DNA from: UBA1573 sp034005165
GTDB lineage: Bacteria > Pseudomonadota > Alphaproteobacteria > Micavibrionales > Micavibrionaceae
Direction: 5' to 3'
NCBI GenBank assembly: GCA_034005165.1
Contig: JAVEVE010000003.1
Span: 1-64,000, forward strand
DNA: 64,000 bases
Shown: positions 8,134-16,414 of the stretch, piece after piece
How the letters are laid out: the number at the start of each line of letters is the position of its first letter
How positions within the stretch are numbered: position 1 is the first letter of the stretch
Notes under the pieces: generated by a model
Databases searched by the model: none
What the model saw: only the letters and a program-made list of their open reading frames with translations
What the model was told of the DNA's origin: nothing
Made by a program: the position numbers and the translations under genes

Positions 8134-9330
8134 ATGCATACGGTACCGGATTTGGGCTATACTACCTCGGTGATAGGCTCAAATGATTCAAATCTTCTGC
8201 TGGATTGGAGCAGGCACCAAACCCGACCCTTCGGGTTACCTGTGCGCGTCATCTCACCTGAGACCTTGCATAAAGAAGCTGAAAAGCTGAACCTCAGCCG
8301 CCGCTATCAGCTCACGACGAGGCCAACACCGGGAGAGTCTTCATCCCATAACAACAGTAACTTTATACCGGACAGTATATGTGCACAAAACTCAAGCACT
8401 CATGTTCCTGTGGATTTGATAGATATCGCCCTTTTTAAACATATGCTGGATTTTATTGAGCGAACCCCTGAACTGGCCTCATTGCTTGTTCCAGATAATT
8501 TATGGAAGTTGAGAAAGAACGTCACAGACGACACTCAAGAACTCTGCACACGACTCTCGCAAACCCCTGACAAGTTCTTTCCAAGCTCCGTGTCTCTCGG
8601 ATATTCTCTCGACTATTCTCATCAGGAGGCAAAGCTTGGCGAACAGAAAAACAGATGCGGTAATATTGTCATCGAAGCATCAGAGGCTTTATCTGCAAAT
8701 GATTTCATTCCTGCGCTTCTTCTGCACAAGAACTGGAAACTAGAAGATCTCTCCGGACTGGATACCGACTTTAAACTCATGCTGATTTGGCATGAATTTG
8801 CACACAGTCTCACATCACGCGAATATCTCGCAGACTTTCTGGGAAGCCGAAAAGCCAAATCCATAACCCACAGTAATTCTTCCCTGAATTTCATAAGCGA
8901 TGGACGGGCGCTTAGCGCTGTTCTGGGACAAGATGATACAAGATTCTACAAATACGGGTGGGCCTGCGTCGAAGCCATTGACCACACAATTGCAACACCG
9001 ATAGAGCAGATAAAAGCATCTCTTGTCCCGGGCATAAGTAAATGGGCCGACAGGCCGATATCCTTTGCCGGAGAAAAACTAAACACCGTGAAAAAGATAA
9101 GAAAGCATCTTGAACAAGCAATTGGCCCTGATTTCCAAATAGCTCCACTGGAAGAATTATGTATGGCGGCACACAGCATGCAAAAACCCGCCCTACCTTC
9201 GGGGATAGAGACAACCATTCTTGCCCGCTTTACTCTGGCCGCACGTCGCCTGCACGGAGGATACAAGTCATATATCAAGCAAGACGCAGCGCCCATTCAG
9301 ATGCTTAATGCGCTCATGCTCACCAGATAA
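8134..9330 (+). CDS. Unknown protein with HEFAH zincin-like motif
   Basis: The 398-residue product is not recognised as a whole. It contains IWHEFAHSLTSREYLADFLG (from residue 218), with His220, Glu221 and His224 in HExxH spacing and Glu230/Asp234 downstream in an ExxAD arrangement. This is the pattern of gluzincin-type metallopeptidases, in which the second motif supplies the third zinc ligand. There is no signal peptide or membrane segment, so the protein is cytosolic or exported by a leaderless route. The N-terminal 90 residues look disordered and rich in Ser/Asn. The start ATG has only a weak ribosome binding site, and it stands alone between two minus-strand RNA candidates. Peptidase activity is inferred from the motif only. 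Confidence 0.75.
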   Translation: MHTVPDLGYTTSVIGSNDSNLLLDWSRHQTRPFGLPVRVISPETLHKEAEKLNLSRRYQLTTRPTPGESSSHNNSNFIPDSICAQNSSTHVPVDLIDIALFKHMLDFIERTPELASLLVPDNLWKLRKNVTDDTQELCTRLSQTPDKFFPSSVSLGYSLDYSHQEAKLGEQKNRCGNIVIEASEALSANDFIPALLLHKNWKLEDLSGLDTDFKLMLIWHEFAHSLTSREYLADFLGSRKAKSITHSNSSLNFISDGRALSAVLGQDDTRFYKYGWACVEAIDHTIATPIEQIKASLVPGISKWADRPISFAGEKLNTVKKIRKHLEQAIGPDFQIAPLEELCMAAHSMQKPALPSGIETTILARFTLAARRLHGGYKSYIKQDAAPIQMLNALMLTR

Positions 9331-9348
9331 GTTCAAAATTACTTCGCC

Positions 9349-9455
9349 TAAAAAAAGGACCCGCTGTCGAGGGGGGATCGAACAGCGGGCTTCAGTAATG
9401 GTCGGTCTTGGTGTCTTGGGTTAAGGTCTTTTAGCTGTGACTAATCGGTCCTTAT
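9349..9455 (-). ncRNA. Small RNA candidate B with UCCCCCC terminator loop
   Basis: On the minus strand a hairpin (9360-9370 with 9378-9389, one bulge) carries the loop UCCCCCC and is followed by TCCTTTTTTTAGG, a good factor-independent terminator. The RNA shares AGACACCAAGACCGACCAT, TGAAGCCCG and an upstream ATTATGGGAATATAA block with candidate A, although the hairpin stems differ in sequence. That combination of conserved single-stranded segment, variable stem and C-rich loop is expected of a trans-acting small RNA family. The 5' end is uncertain (about 9455). It lies between the plus-strand zincin-like gene and acnA, so it is not simply the 3' end of a minus-strand gene. Confidence 0.6.
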
Positions 9456-9534
9456 AATTTTATATTCCCATAATTCTGTAGCCTGCACAAGCCAAAAATC
9501 ACAAATTATGCTTAAGAACCAATAGGTTAACTAT

Positions 9535-9608
9535 AGGATAGGATAAAAGCACACCGCCTATCCTTCTCGCTAGGGATACCTATCCCTATCCCATGTATAC
9601 CTATCCCT
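9535..9608. promoter_or_regulatory. Palindromic CCTATCC motif cluster upstream of acnA
   Basis: This stretch contains AGGATAGG (9535-9542) opposite CCTATCCT (9557-9564), then the palindrome TAGGGATA-CC-TATCCCTA (9571-9588). A further direct copy of ATACCTATCCCT at 9597-9608 lies exactly 21 bp (two helical turns) from the copy at 9576-9587. Repeated, phased, palindromic sites of this kind are typical of operators. The cluster lies 127 bp upstream of the acnA start, and the remaining 9609-9734 holds no other feature I can support. The regulator is not identifiable from the sequence. Confidence 0.5.
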
Positions 9609-9734
9609 CATGCCCTTGAATCGCAGAGAAATTTTTACACTTTCTTATTGTTTTCAGACGATGATAGACTGTCCTGACTGCGTCGGGACTTCATTCAATT
9701 AACACTCAATAAATTCACACCTTGAGGCATTACT

Positions 9735-12407
9735 ATGACACGCGCTGGCCACGATACGCTGCAAACACGCAAAACACTGACAGTCGAAGGCAAAAACTAC
9801 GACTATTTCTCTCTTAAAGAGGCACAAGCCAAAATAGGTGACTTATCTCGCCTGCCATACTCGCTTAAGGTGCTGTTTGAAAACCTGCTCCGTTTTGAAG
9901 ACGGCCGCTCTGTACAAGTTGAAGATATTGAATCCCTGAAAACCTGGTTAAAGGATAAAAAATCAACGCAAGAGATTGCCTACCGCCCCGCTCGCGTTTT
10001 GATGCAGGATTTTACTGGAGTACCTGCCGTTGTGGATTTGGCAGCCATGCGTGAAGCCATGGGGTCATTAGGGGGCAACCGCCAACGTATTAACCCGTTA
10101 ACTGCCGTTGATCTGGTGATCGACCACTCCGTGATGGTAGATGCTTTTGGTAAAGCCGACTCGTTCCAGAAAAACGTGGATATAGAATTCGAACGTAACG
10201 GTGAACGTTATGCTTTCTTGCGTTGGGGGCAAACCGCTTTCAAAAATTTCCGTGTTGTACCTCCGGGAACAGGTATCTGTCACCAGGTCAACCTCGAATA
10301 TTTGGCACAAACTGTCTGGGTAGAAGAAGACGAAGATAAATCTGGTGTCCAAATCGCTTATCCTGACACATTGGTTGGGACAGACTCCCACACAACCATG
10401 GTCAATGGCCTTGGCGTTCTCGGATGGGGTGTCGGCGGGATCGAAGCCGAGGCTGCCATGCTCGGACAACCTGTCTCGATGCTGATCCCTGAAGTCATCG
10501 GGTTCAAACTGACAGGAACCATGAAGGAAGGCACAACAGCAACCGACCTCGTTTTGATGGTCACACAAATGCTTCGTGCTAAAGGCGTGGTCAACAAATT
10601 CGTAGAATTCTATGGCCCAGGCCTCGATAATCTGACATTGGCCGACCGCGCAACCATCGCCAACATGGCTCCTGAATATGGCGCGACCTGCGGATTCTTC
10701 CCCGTAGATGCCGAAACCATCCGCTATATGAATTTCACAGGTCGTGATCCGCACCGCGTGAAATTGGTTGAAGCCTACTGCAAAGAACAAGGCATGTGGC
10801 GAGATGAAAATACACCGGACCCTGTTTTCACAGACTCTCTGGAACTCGACCTTGGCGATGTTGAACCGTCTCTTGCCGGACCAAAACGTCCACAAGACCG
10901 CGTTCCACTTTCTAAAATGCCTGAATCAATTAAGGCCATCGTTCCTGAACGCCGCTCTATCCCTGTCGAAGGCGCAGACTATAAACTCGATGACGGCGCT
11001 GTCGTCATCGCAGCGATTACGTCTTGTACAAACACCTCAAACCCATCTGTCTTGGTTGCAGCAGGCCTCGTAGCTCGCAAAGCCGTAGCAAAAGGTTTGA
11101 ATGTGAAACCTTGGGTCAAAACTTCCTTGGCTCCGGGATCTCAAGTTGTGACCGACTACCTGAACAAAGCCGGCCTTCAGGCCGACTTGGATAACCTCGG
11201 ATTTAACCTTGTCGGTTACGGTTGTACAACCTGTATCGGCAACTCAGGCCCTCTTCCTGCACCAATCGCAGGCGCAGTTGAAAAAGGCGATCTCACCGTC
11301 TCTGCTGTTCTCTCAGGCAACAGAAACTTCGAAGGCCGTGTCTCTCCGCATGTGAAAGCAAACTATCTGGCTTCTCCGCCATTGGTTGTGGCTTATGCAT
11401 TGGCAGGAAACACCCACATTGACTTGCTCAATGAACCACTGGGCACAGGCAGCGATGGACAACCTGTCTATTTGAAAGACATCTGGCCAACCAACACGGA
11501 AGTCCGTGAAATGGTTGAATACTGCCTGACAGCCGATATGTTTAAATCCCGCTACGCAGATGTATTCAAAGGCCCTGAGCAATGGCAAGCCATCAGTGCA
11601 GATGCAGCCGGAGAAGTCTATAACTGGGATGACAAATCAACATATGTTGCTAACCCGCCATACTTCCACGGCATGGGCAAAGACCCACGCGGATTTGCAG
11701 ACATCAAAAATGCAAATATCTTGGCTTTGTTTGCGGATTCAATCACAACCGACCACATCTCCCCTGCCGGGAACATCAAGAAAGATTCTCCCGCCGGTAA
11801 ATATCTGATGGAAAACGGTGTTGCCGTGGCAGACTTCAACTCCTACGGCGCACGCCGCGGAAACCATGAAGTCATGATGCGCGGAACATTCGCCAACATC
11901 CGTATTAAAAACGAAATGCTGGACGGTATTGAAGGCGGTATGACACGTTTTGTTCCGTCAGGTGAGCAAATGCCGATCTATGACGCAGCGATGAAATACA
12001 AAGAAACGGGCACACCGCTTGTTGTCATCGCAGGCAAAGAATACGGGACAGGTTCCAGCCGTGACTGGGCAGCAAAAGGAACCATTCTTTTGGGTGTTAA
12101 GGCTGTCGTTGCCGAAAGCTTCGAACGTATTCACCGCTCTAACCTAGTTGGAATGGGCGTTCTGCCGCTCGTCTTCAAAGACGGTATGACCCGCAAGGAT
12201 CTGAACCTGACAGGTGATGAAACAATTAGCATCACCGGAATTGAGAACGGCATCACACCACGCATGGATATCAACATGACCGTGACCCGCAAAGACGGAT
12301 CAACAGAAACTGTCAAGCTGATGTGCCGTATTGATACGCTCGATGAAGTTGAATACTACAAAAATGGAGGCGTTCTAAATTACGTTCTACGCTCTCTGGC
12401 ATCATAG
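9735..12407 (+). CDS. acnA: Aconitate hydratase A
   Basis: This is the TCA-cycle enzyme that interconverts citrate and isocitrate through a [4Fe-4S] cluster. The 890 residues match the AcnA/IRP1 type, about 890-900 residues. The cluster ligands are Cys431 (TSCTNTSNPS) and Cys497/Cys500 (GCTTCIGNSGPL). The substrate-binding GTDSHTTMVNGLGVLGWGVGG block and the C-terminal swivelling domain (YGTGSSRDWAAKGT) are intact. The start ATG lies 127 bp downstream of the phased CCTATCC motifs, which are probable regulatory sites. A bidirectional terminator closes the gene. Codon use appears more uniform than in its neighbours, consistent with high expression. Confidence 0.98.
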   Translation: MTRAGHDTLQTRKTLTVEGKNYDYFSLKEAQAKIGDLSRLPYSLKVLFENLLRFEDGRSVQVEDIESLKTWLKDKKSTQEIAYRPARVLMQDFTGVPAVVDLAAMREAMGSLGGNRQRINPLTAVDLVIDHSVMVDAFGKADSFQKNVDIEFERNGERYAFLRWGQTAFKNFRVVPPGTGICHQVNLEYLAQTVWVEEDEDKSGVQIAYPDTLVGTDSHTTMVNGLGVLGWGVGGIEAEAAMLGQPVSMLIPEVIGFKLTGTMKEGTTATDLVLMVTQMLRAKGVVNKFVEFYGPGLDNLTLADRATIANMAPEYGATCGFFPVDAETIRYMNFTGRDPHRVKLVEAYCKEQGMWRDENTPDPVFTDSLELDLGDVEPSLAGPKRPQDRVPLSKMPESIKAIVPERRSIPVEGADYKLDDGAVVIAAITSCTNTSNPSVLVAAGLVARKAVAKGLNVKPWVKTSLAPGSQVVTDYLNKAGLQADLDNLGFNLVGYGCTTCIGNSGPLPAPIAGAVEKGDLTVSAVLSGNRNFEGRVSPHVKANYLASPPLVVAYALAGNTHIDLLNEPLGTGSDGQPVYLKDIWPTNTEVREMVEYCLTADMFKSRYADVFKGPEQWQAISADAAGEVYNWDDKSTYVANPPYFHGMGKDPRGFADIKNANILALFADSITTDHISPAGNIKKDSPAGKYLMENGVAVADFNSYGARRGNHEVMMRGTFANIRIKNEMLDGIEGGMTRFVPSGEQMPIYDAAMKYKETGTPLVVIAGKEYGTGSSRDWAAKGTILLGVKAVVAESFERIHRSNLVGMGVLPLVFKDGMTRKDLNLTGDETISITGIENGITPRMDINMTVTRKDGSTETVKLMCRIDTLDEVEYYKNGGVLNYVLRSLAS

Positions 12408-12432
12408 ATTGTTAGACATGATCAAAACAAAA

Positions 12433-12459
12433 AGAGCTCCCGAAACGGAGCTCTTTTTT
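12433..12459. terminator. Bidirectional terminator between acnA and the convergent unknown gene
   Basis: The stem AGAGCTCC (12433-12440) and GGAGCTCT (12447-12454) with loop CGAAAC is followed by a T-run on the plus strand. On the minus strand it is followed by TTTTTG, so both convergent genes can use it. Confidence 0.85.
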
Positions 12460-12472
12460 ATTCCTCAAAAAT

Positions 12473-13381
12473 CTACGCGCTCATTAACAACTGCGCTTGA
12501 AAGGCTTCTGCTTCCTTTGCCAAGGCAGGGAAATCCGGCCTTTCAGGGCGATAATGAACATCAAGAAGACTCTCGAAATTTTCAATTTCCTCATTCAGAA
12601 CCCGCAACCGAGCAAGGGCAGAAATATTTTCCTGAGCCTCGGAAGATGTTGTTCCGCTTACAATTCTCTGCCGTATTTTCTCGTTATTCATCCCCAGACG
12701 AACCGACAACTGAATCCCTTCCAGAAATGCAGCGCAGCAGTTCAGACAAGAATACGGCGATACACTTAAATCCGATGTCCGTTGATCTGCAATAAAATTG
12801 AATGTTGTGCTTTTATGCGGATTACGCAAGATCATCCCGCATCGTCCTGCTTGTTCCTTAATATGAGCGACGAGACCAATATTCGAGTTGTGGGAAATCG
12901 ACACATCTCGTCCCATTCGCTTGAAAGTCTCTTCAGCAATCATCACAGCGTTATCATAGTTTCCGGGGTTTTTAAGGTCGCATTTCTCGATAATATCCAG
13001 AAACGGATGGCGGTTTCCTCTAGAAAAAACAGACTTTCCTTCGTAATAGACACAGATCCAAGGATCGTCACAATATTTATCATCATGGCGTGAATGCACA
13101 AGCTGCCACGCCTCATCGAAACTATATTTGGACCCACGTAACATGATAGGACCTGAGCGCATAAAAGCCTGCGTAATTTGGGCCGCCATGCGAATGGCCG
13201 AATGCATGATACGTGAACGGATAACAAATACCTCGGAAATTTCGCCGCGACGATTGACTAAAGGAACAACAAGCCTGTTACTGAGCGCCTCGACAGAGTC
13301 GGGCACATCCCCCGCTTGAACATCCCTATCCCGTATAAAGAAGCGCTCCCGAAGTAATGTCGTATTCAATTCCACAATCAA
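12473..13381 (-). CDS. Unknown cytosolic protein, 302 residues
   Basis: No family is recognised. The product has no signal peptide or membrane helix. It begins with a short beta-rich part (MIVELNTTLLRERFFIRDRDV). A central region follows with RHDDKYCDDPWICVYYEGKS and a cluster of cysteines (YSCLNCCAAFLEG, about residues 218-230). The C-terminus is helical and charged. The annotated first codon is TTG at 13381; GTG at 13375, six bases behind an AGG, is equally plausible. The gene converges on acnA and shares its terminator, with no co-directional neighbour close by. The paired cysteines might bind metal, but spacing alone does not establish this. Confidence 0.75.
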   Translation of the reverse strand: MIVELNTTLLRERFFIRDRDVQAGDVPDSVEALSNRLVVPLVNRRGEISEVFVIRSRIMHSAIRMAAQITQAFMRSGPIMLRGSKYSFDEAWQLVHSRHDDKYCDDPWICVYYEGKSVFSRGNRHPFLDIIEKCDLKNPGNYDNAVMIAEETFKRMGRDVSISHNSNIGLVAHIKEQAGRCGMILRNPHKSTTFNFIADQRTSDLSVSPYSCLNCCAAFLEGIQLSVRLGMNNEKIRQRIVSGTTSSEAQENISALARLRVLNEEIENFESLLDVHYRPERPDFPALAKEAEAFQAQLLMSA

Positions 13382-13487
13382 CCTACATGTACAGCATAAA
13401 AAAAACGTGCGTTAACGCATTATGCACAAACAATTTTAACGGACAACTATACCTGATTGTAAGAAAAATAGAAAATGCTGAATAGTA

Positions 13488-13690
13488 AAACAGGCCCGCA
13501 AAGCAGGCCCGTTTTGTATTTCACACATCCCCCTGATCAACGATTTCTAGCCCCCCAGAAGGGCAGGTCTGCTCTAGTGCAGCTCCGTTTGTCCAGGTCG
13601 GTGCAAGCCGCTTGTTTTGTCCCTTTGTCTCCGTGTTGTGTCTGTCTGGAAACCTTGGAATTCCTTACGTCTTGCAACGTAAGTTGATCC
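13488..13690 (-). ncRNA. Structured RNA candidate or long 3' untranslated region with terminator
   Basis: The 377-base gap 13382-13758 has no convincing gene, but on the minus strand it can fold. A closing stem pairs 13683-13689 with 13535-13541. A hairpin forms at 13664-13683. Nested stems pair 13645-13649 with 13555-13559 and 13621-13625 with about 13559-13563. A terminator hairpin at about 13490-13510 is followed by TTTTACT. That terminator stem pairs fully only as minus-strand RNA (two G-U pairs become A-C mismatches on the plus strand), which gives the direction. The size is near that of 6S RNA, but I see no diagnostic match to 6S, tmRNA or SRP RNA. It may instead be the 3' end of the pilin-like gene ending at 13759. 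Confidence 0.4.
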
Positions 13691-13758
13691 TAACAAAACA
13701 CGATAAAGGTGATCTTAACTTTCCCTAAAATTTGAGATAAATTAAGCCTATCCGCCTA

Positions 13759-14517
13759 TTACGGGCAATCCGTGTCCTGATGAATTGCTGTAGATTTCAG
13801 AATAAGCCAGTACCGGAAACAGATATTTCCGGCAGCGCATTCCCGTTCTGCCCCTGCCCCTGGTGTAGCATCTGTTGTAATATTCAGACTCCCTGCTCCT
13901 CGACGGTCAATTACCTCGGACTCACAATTCGAAAATTTCTCGTCCAAACGCAGCAAGGCACTTTCGATATAGGAGTCAGTCTTGTCACTGGAAATCGTGA
14001 TGGAAACGCCATCCACACCGTTATAATACTCCCACTCCCCGAACAAGGCTGGACCAGGGGGCAAAAACTTGCCTGATGCTCCACCAAAAATGCGAGCATG
14101 ATCCTGATTATTCGGCCCCGCCCCCCCCGGATTCCCTGGACAGCGGATAAACTTCACAGTATCGTCCGGATCAGTCGCTGGATCGGCCGATTGGCCATCA
14201 AAATACGGATCACTCGGGTTGATGGGATAAGGTGCATTTTGCTGTTCAGCCGTTGTCAGCTCTGAATCCTGATCCGGGTGGGTTAAAACGCATTCCGAAA
14301 TTGCCGAACTGATAAATCCGATTTGCCCGTCTAGCTCGGTAAAAATGTTGGTTGCATTCTGGCTCTGGGCCTGTTGACCTGACGGCTCCATTAAGCTGAC
14401 AGTCAGAGCCGCCAACAAGGCAACAGCCACCAAAATATAAATCAGAGCACTCCCACGCTGATTTCCGGATGCATAGACCGAACCCGCAATCTCAGAAGAA
14501 ACCATCCTATGCATCAT
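13759..14517 (-). CDS. Pilin-like single-span membrane protein
   Basis: The 252-residue product has a short polar N-terminus and then one hydrophobic helix (about 23-44, GSALIYILVAVALLAALTVS). The remainder is an extracytoplasmic domain of about 200 residues rich in Asn, Asp, Ser and Pro with several cysteines. This resembles type IV pilins and pseudopilins, but the usual glutamate at position 5 of the mature helix is missing, so prepilin processing is uncertain. The helix is similar to those of the two proteins at 14597-15331 and 27247-27924. The soluble domain differs and lacks their FHPxGGG motif. It lies downstream of the second pilin-like gene, separated by a terminator. Role unknown; a surface or secretion structure is the simplest guess. 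Confidence 0.75.
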   Translation of the reverse strand: MMHRMVSSEIAGSVYASGNQRGSALIYILVAVALLAALTVSLMEPSGQQAQSQNATNIFTELDGQIGFISSAISECVLTHPDQDSELTTAEQQNAPYPINPSDPYFDGQSADPATDPDDTVKFIRCPGNPGGAGPNNQDHARIFGGASGKFLPPGPALFGEWEYYNGVDGVSITISSDKTDSYIESALLRLDEKFSNCESEVIDRRGAGSLNITTDATPGAGAERECAAGNICFRYWLILKSTAIHQDTDCP

Positions 14518-14533
14518 AACAACTCTCTTTCTG

Positions 14534-14561
14534 GAAAAAAAGCCCGGAAAACCTTCCGGGC
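14534..14561 (-). terminator. Factor-independent terminator between the two pilin-like genes
   Basis: The minus-strand stem GCCCGGAA/TTCCGGGC (14554-14561 with 14542-14549) is followed by a run of seven T. It ends the transcript of the upstream pilin-like gene, so the downstream gene at 13759-14517 needs its own promoter or readthrough. Confidence 0.85.
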
Positions 14562-14596
14562 CCTTCTCGATTTCACATACCTATAGGTATCCGGAA

Positions 14597-15331
14597 TTAA
14601 CGCTCAACCAATACATGGAAATACACGTACGTAGTCCCATCAAGGAAACATCCTTGAGGCTGACCGGCAAGAGCACCACCGATTACATCGCCAGCTGGCG
14701 CAACAGGAATTCCTGTGTTTCCTGTTGCCATATCGGAGGCATAATCCACTGTAGTAATTGCCACATATGTCAGGGAAAGACCAAGTTTACTGTGAATGCT
14801 ATCACAGATAGCTTTCTTTACATCAGGTAGAAACGCAATAATATCAGCAGAATCTGTTGATGGGGATCCATCCGTCCCGATATTCAGAACTTCGTTTTCA
14901 GCATTGAAATGCCATGTCCCAGGACCGACACTATTCATCACGCTAGCAGGTGCTTCGGAATAAATCGCCCCACCACCTGTCGGATGGAAAACAGCTTCAT
15001 TTTCTGTCCCCGCGACCAACGAAGAAAATGTCGAAGGCGGATCAAACAACAACTCGTCAGCAGAAACATTGTTGCTGATAATCATACGGGTAATAGCGGT
15101 TTTAACCCCGGCCGGGTACTGAGAAATTTGAGAAGAATTAACCAGATTGGTTTCGGAGCTGGCATCGCCACCACCGGAACGTGTAGACTGGGTCACCGCA
15201 TAGGACAGAGCGGCAAACAGAGCCACGGCGATCAGAATCAAAAACAGAACGTTCCCGGCCTCACCCCGCGATGTCCCACAAGACTCCTTCTGCTGGATAT
15301 CTGCAGCGTTATTCAAAGAACTCATCATCAT
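14597..15331 (-). CDS. Pilin-like protein with conserved FHPxGGG motif (paralogue 1)
   Basis: The product has a polar N-terminus, a hydrophobic helix GNVLFLILIAVALFAALS, and a soluble domain with VFHPTGGGAIY at the centre. A cysteine lies in AICDSI, another in QGCFLDG, and the protein ends in YVYFHVLVER. The protein at 27247-27924 repeats the same order: an almost identical helix, VFHPQGGGLPY, two cysteines in matching places and a YVFFKALIER end. The two cysteines probably form a disulphide outside the membrane. The start is the ATG at 15331, six bases behind GGAG, rather than the in-frame TTG at 15343. The gene at 15361-15906 immediately upstream probably shares the transcript. Similarity to pilins is limited to architecture. 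Confidence 0.8.
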   Translation of the reverse strand: MMMSSLNNAADIQQKESCGTSRGEAGNVLFLILIAVALFAALSYAVTQSTRSGGGDASSETNLVNSSQISQYPAGVKTAITRMIISNNVSADELLFDPPSTFSSLVAGTENEAVFHPTGGGAIYSEAPASVMNSVGPGTWHFNAENEVLNIGTDGSPSTDSADIIAFLPDVKKAICDSIHSKLGLSLTYVAITTVDYASDMATGNTGIPVAPAGDVIGGALAGQPQGCFLDGTTYVYFHVLVER

Positions 15332-15360
15332 TATTATCTCCAATTCTGATACATCTATGG

Positions 15361-15906
15361 TTACATGGTACTTGAGCTTGACGGTTTGTCAATCTTAAGC
15401 TTTTGAATTTTCACTTTAGCCTCAAGGGCATTCGTCTTGCACTCCCGACCGACACATATACTTTCAACGCCAACCCGCCACATTGGTCCTGCATTCACAA
15501 TATGACCAAGAATTTCACGGAATCGAGCATAATCTGAGGTAGATCTTGAAGAAATAGCCAAAGAGCCTTTGGTAACTGTAAACGTCATCCCAGGATATAC
15601 AGCCCTGAAATCCTCAATAAGATTATCCAGCGCTTTTTTATCTATAGTCTCATAGGAAATAGTGGGGACAGCAGGCTTCAGCGCTTCGCTTTGCAGCAAC
15701 TCTGCGCGCAAATCTGTCAAACTCTTCATCTGCATAACACAAAACAGCCCCAAAGCGGCAACCATACCCCACGAGATACCGGCAGCTATCAAAGCCCCCT
15801 TACCGGCATTCTGCGGCATCTTCTCGAGGAAGATATTAAGATCCCCCGATGCCTGAGGCCCAAAATATTTCTGGAATGATCTAAAATCAAAAGACCCGGA
15901 TGCCAC
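15361..15906 (-). CDS. Membrane-anchored protein upstream of the pilin-like gene
   Basis: The 181-residue product is not recognised by family. A cytoplasmic N-terminus of about 35 residues precedes one membrane helix (about 36-58). A short coiled segment follows (MKSLTDLRAELLQSEALK), then a compact alpha/beta domain (about 85-165) with two cysteines (ICVGREC). The layout of helix, coil and small ferredoxin-like domain recalls PilO/GspM-type assembly-platform subunits of pilus and type II secretion machines. The position 30 bases upstream of a pilin-like gene fits such a role. This is an architectural inference; no sequence motif proves it. The start codon is GTG at 15906. Confidence 0.7.
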   Translation of the reverse strand: MASGSFDFRSFQKYFGPQASGDLNIFLEKMPQNAGKGALIAAGISWGMVAALGLFCVMQMKSLTDLRAELLQSEALKPAVPTISYETIDKKALDNLIEDFRAVYPGMTFTVTKGSLAISSRSTSDYARFREILGHIVNAGPMWRVGVESICVGRECKTNALEAKVKIQKLKIDKPSSSSTM

Positions 15907-16091
15907 TACAAGTTCCCAACGATGCGCTTCAAATTTAATATGATTTTTATTTATAAGGATATTCTAGCCAGAACAGCTTAAGAGCATTTTAAGTTTAATT
16001 ACAATTTTATGCAATCGGTAAAAGTCAAAGACGCCCAACACTCTGCGCGGGAAGAGAATATAAGAAATATCATTGTAAATCAACAGGATGA

Positions 16092-16373
16092 CTACAAACT
16101 GAGATCGGCTCGCATCTGGGCACCCATGCCGTGTTGCACAAAAGCCCCATGCTGTGTCCGCGCGCCGGCCTGTCCGAAAGAATCACATAACCCCGGACGG
16201 CTATTCTCGATTGCGACTTCAGCTCCCCATTGCGCACCAGCTGCATCAGCGGCATGAGCCACAATACGCCCAGAGTTATTACGCCCCGGGTCATTTGAAG
16301 CGAAGGAAACATTCTGTCCCAATTGGGCAAAAACAGAATCTCCTATACTTATGTCTTGTAATGAAAGCCCCAT
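16092..16373 (-). CDS. Small unknown protein, 93 residues
   Basis: The frame starts MGLSLQDISIGDSVFAQLGQ from the ATG at 16373, about seven bases behind AGGG. It continues with an Ala/Gly/His-rich, low-complexity C-terminal half (GARTQHGAFVQHGMGAQ). There is no signal peptide or membrane helix. It follows the small gene at 16415-16705 on the same strand with a 41-base gap, so the two may be co-transcribed. It is not recognised and has no obvious partner. The stretch 15907-16091 after it holds no feature I can support. The start signal and the sensible N-terminus make it more likely real than not. Confidence 0.5.
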   Translation of the reverse strand: MGLSLQDISIGDSVFAQLGQNVSFASNDPGRNNSGRIVAHAADAAGAQWGAEVAIENSRPGLCDSFGQAGARTQHGAFVQHGMGAQMRADLSL

Positions 16374-16414
16374 AAACAAACCCTATGCAAATTTTTTATA
16401 ATATTCTGTTCAAT

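Noticed and set aside
13488..13690. tmRNA, SRP RNA or 6S RNA identity
   Set aside because: No tag-coding sequence, no SRP GGAAGG-type loop, and no convincing 6S bubble was found; left as an unnamed candidate.
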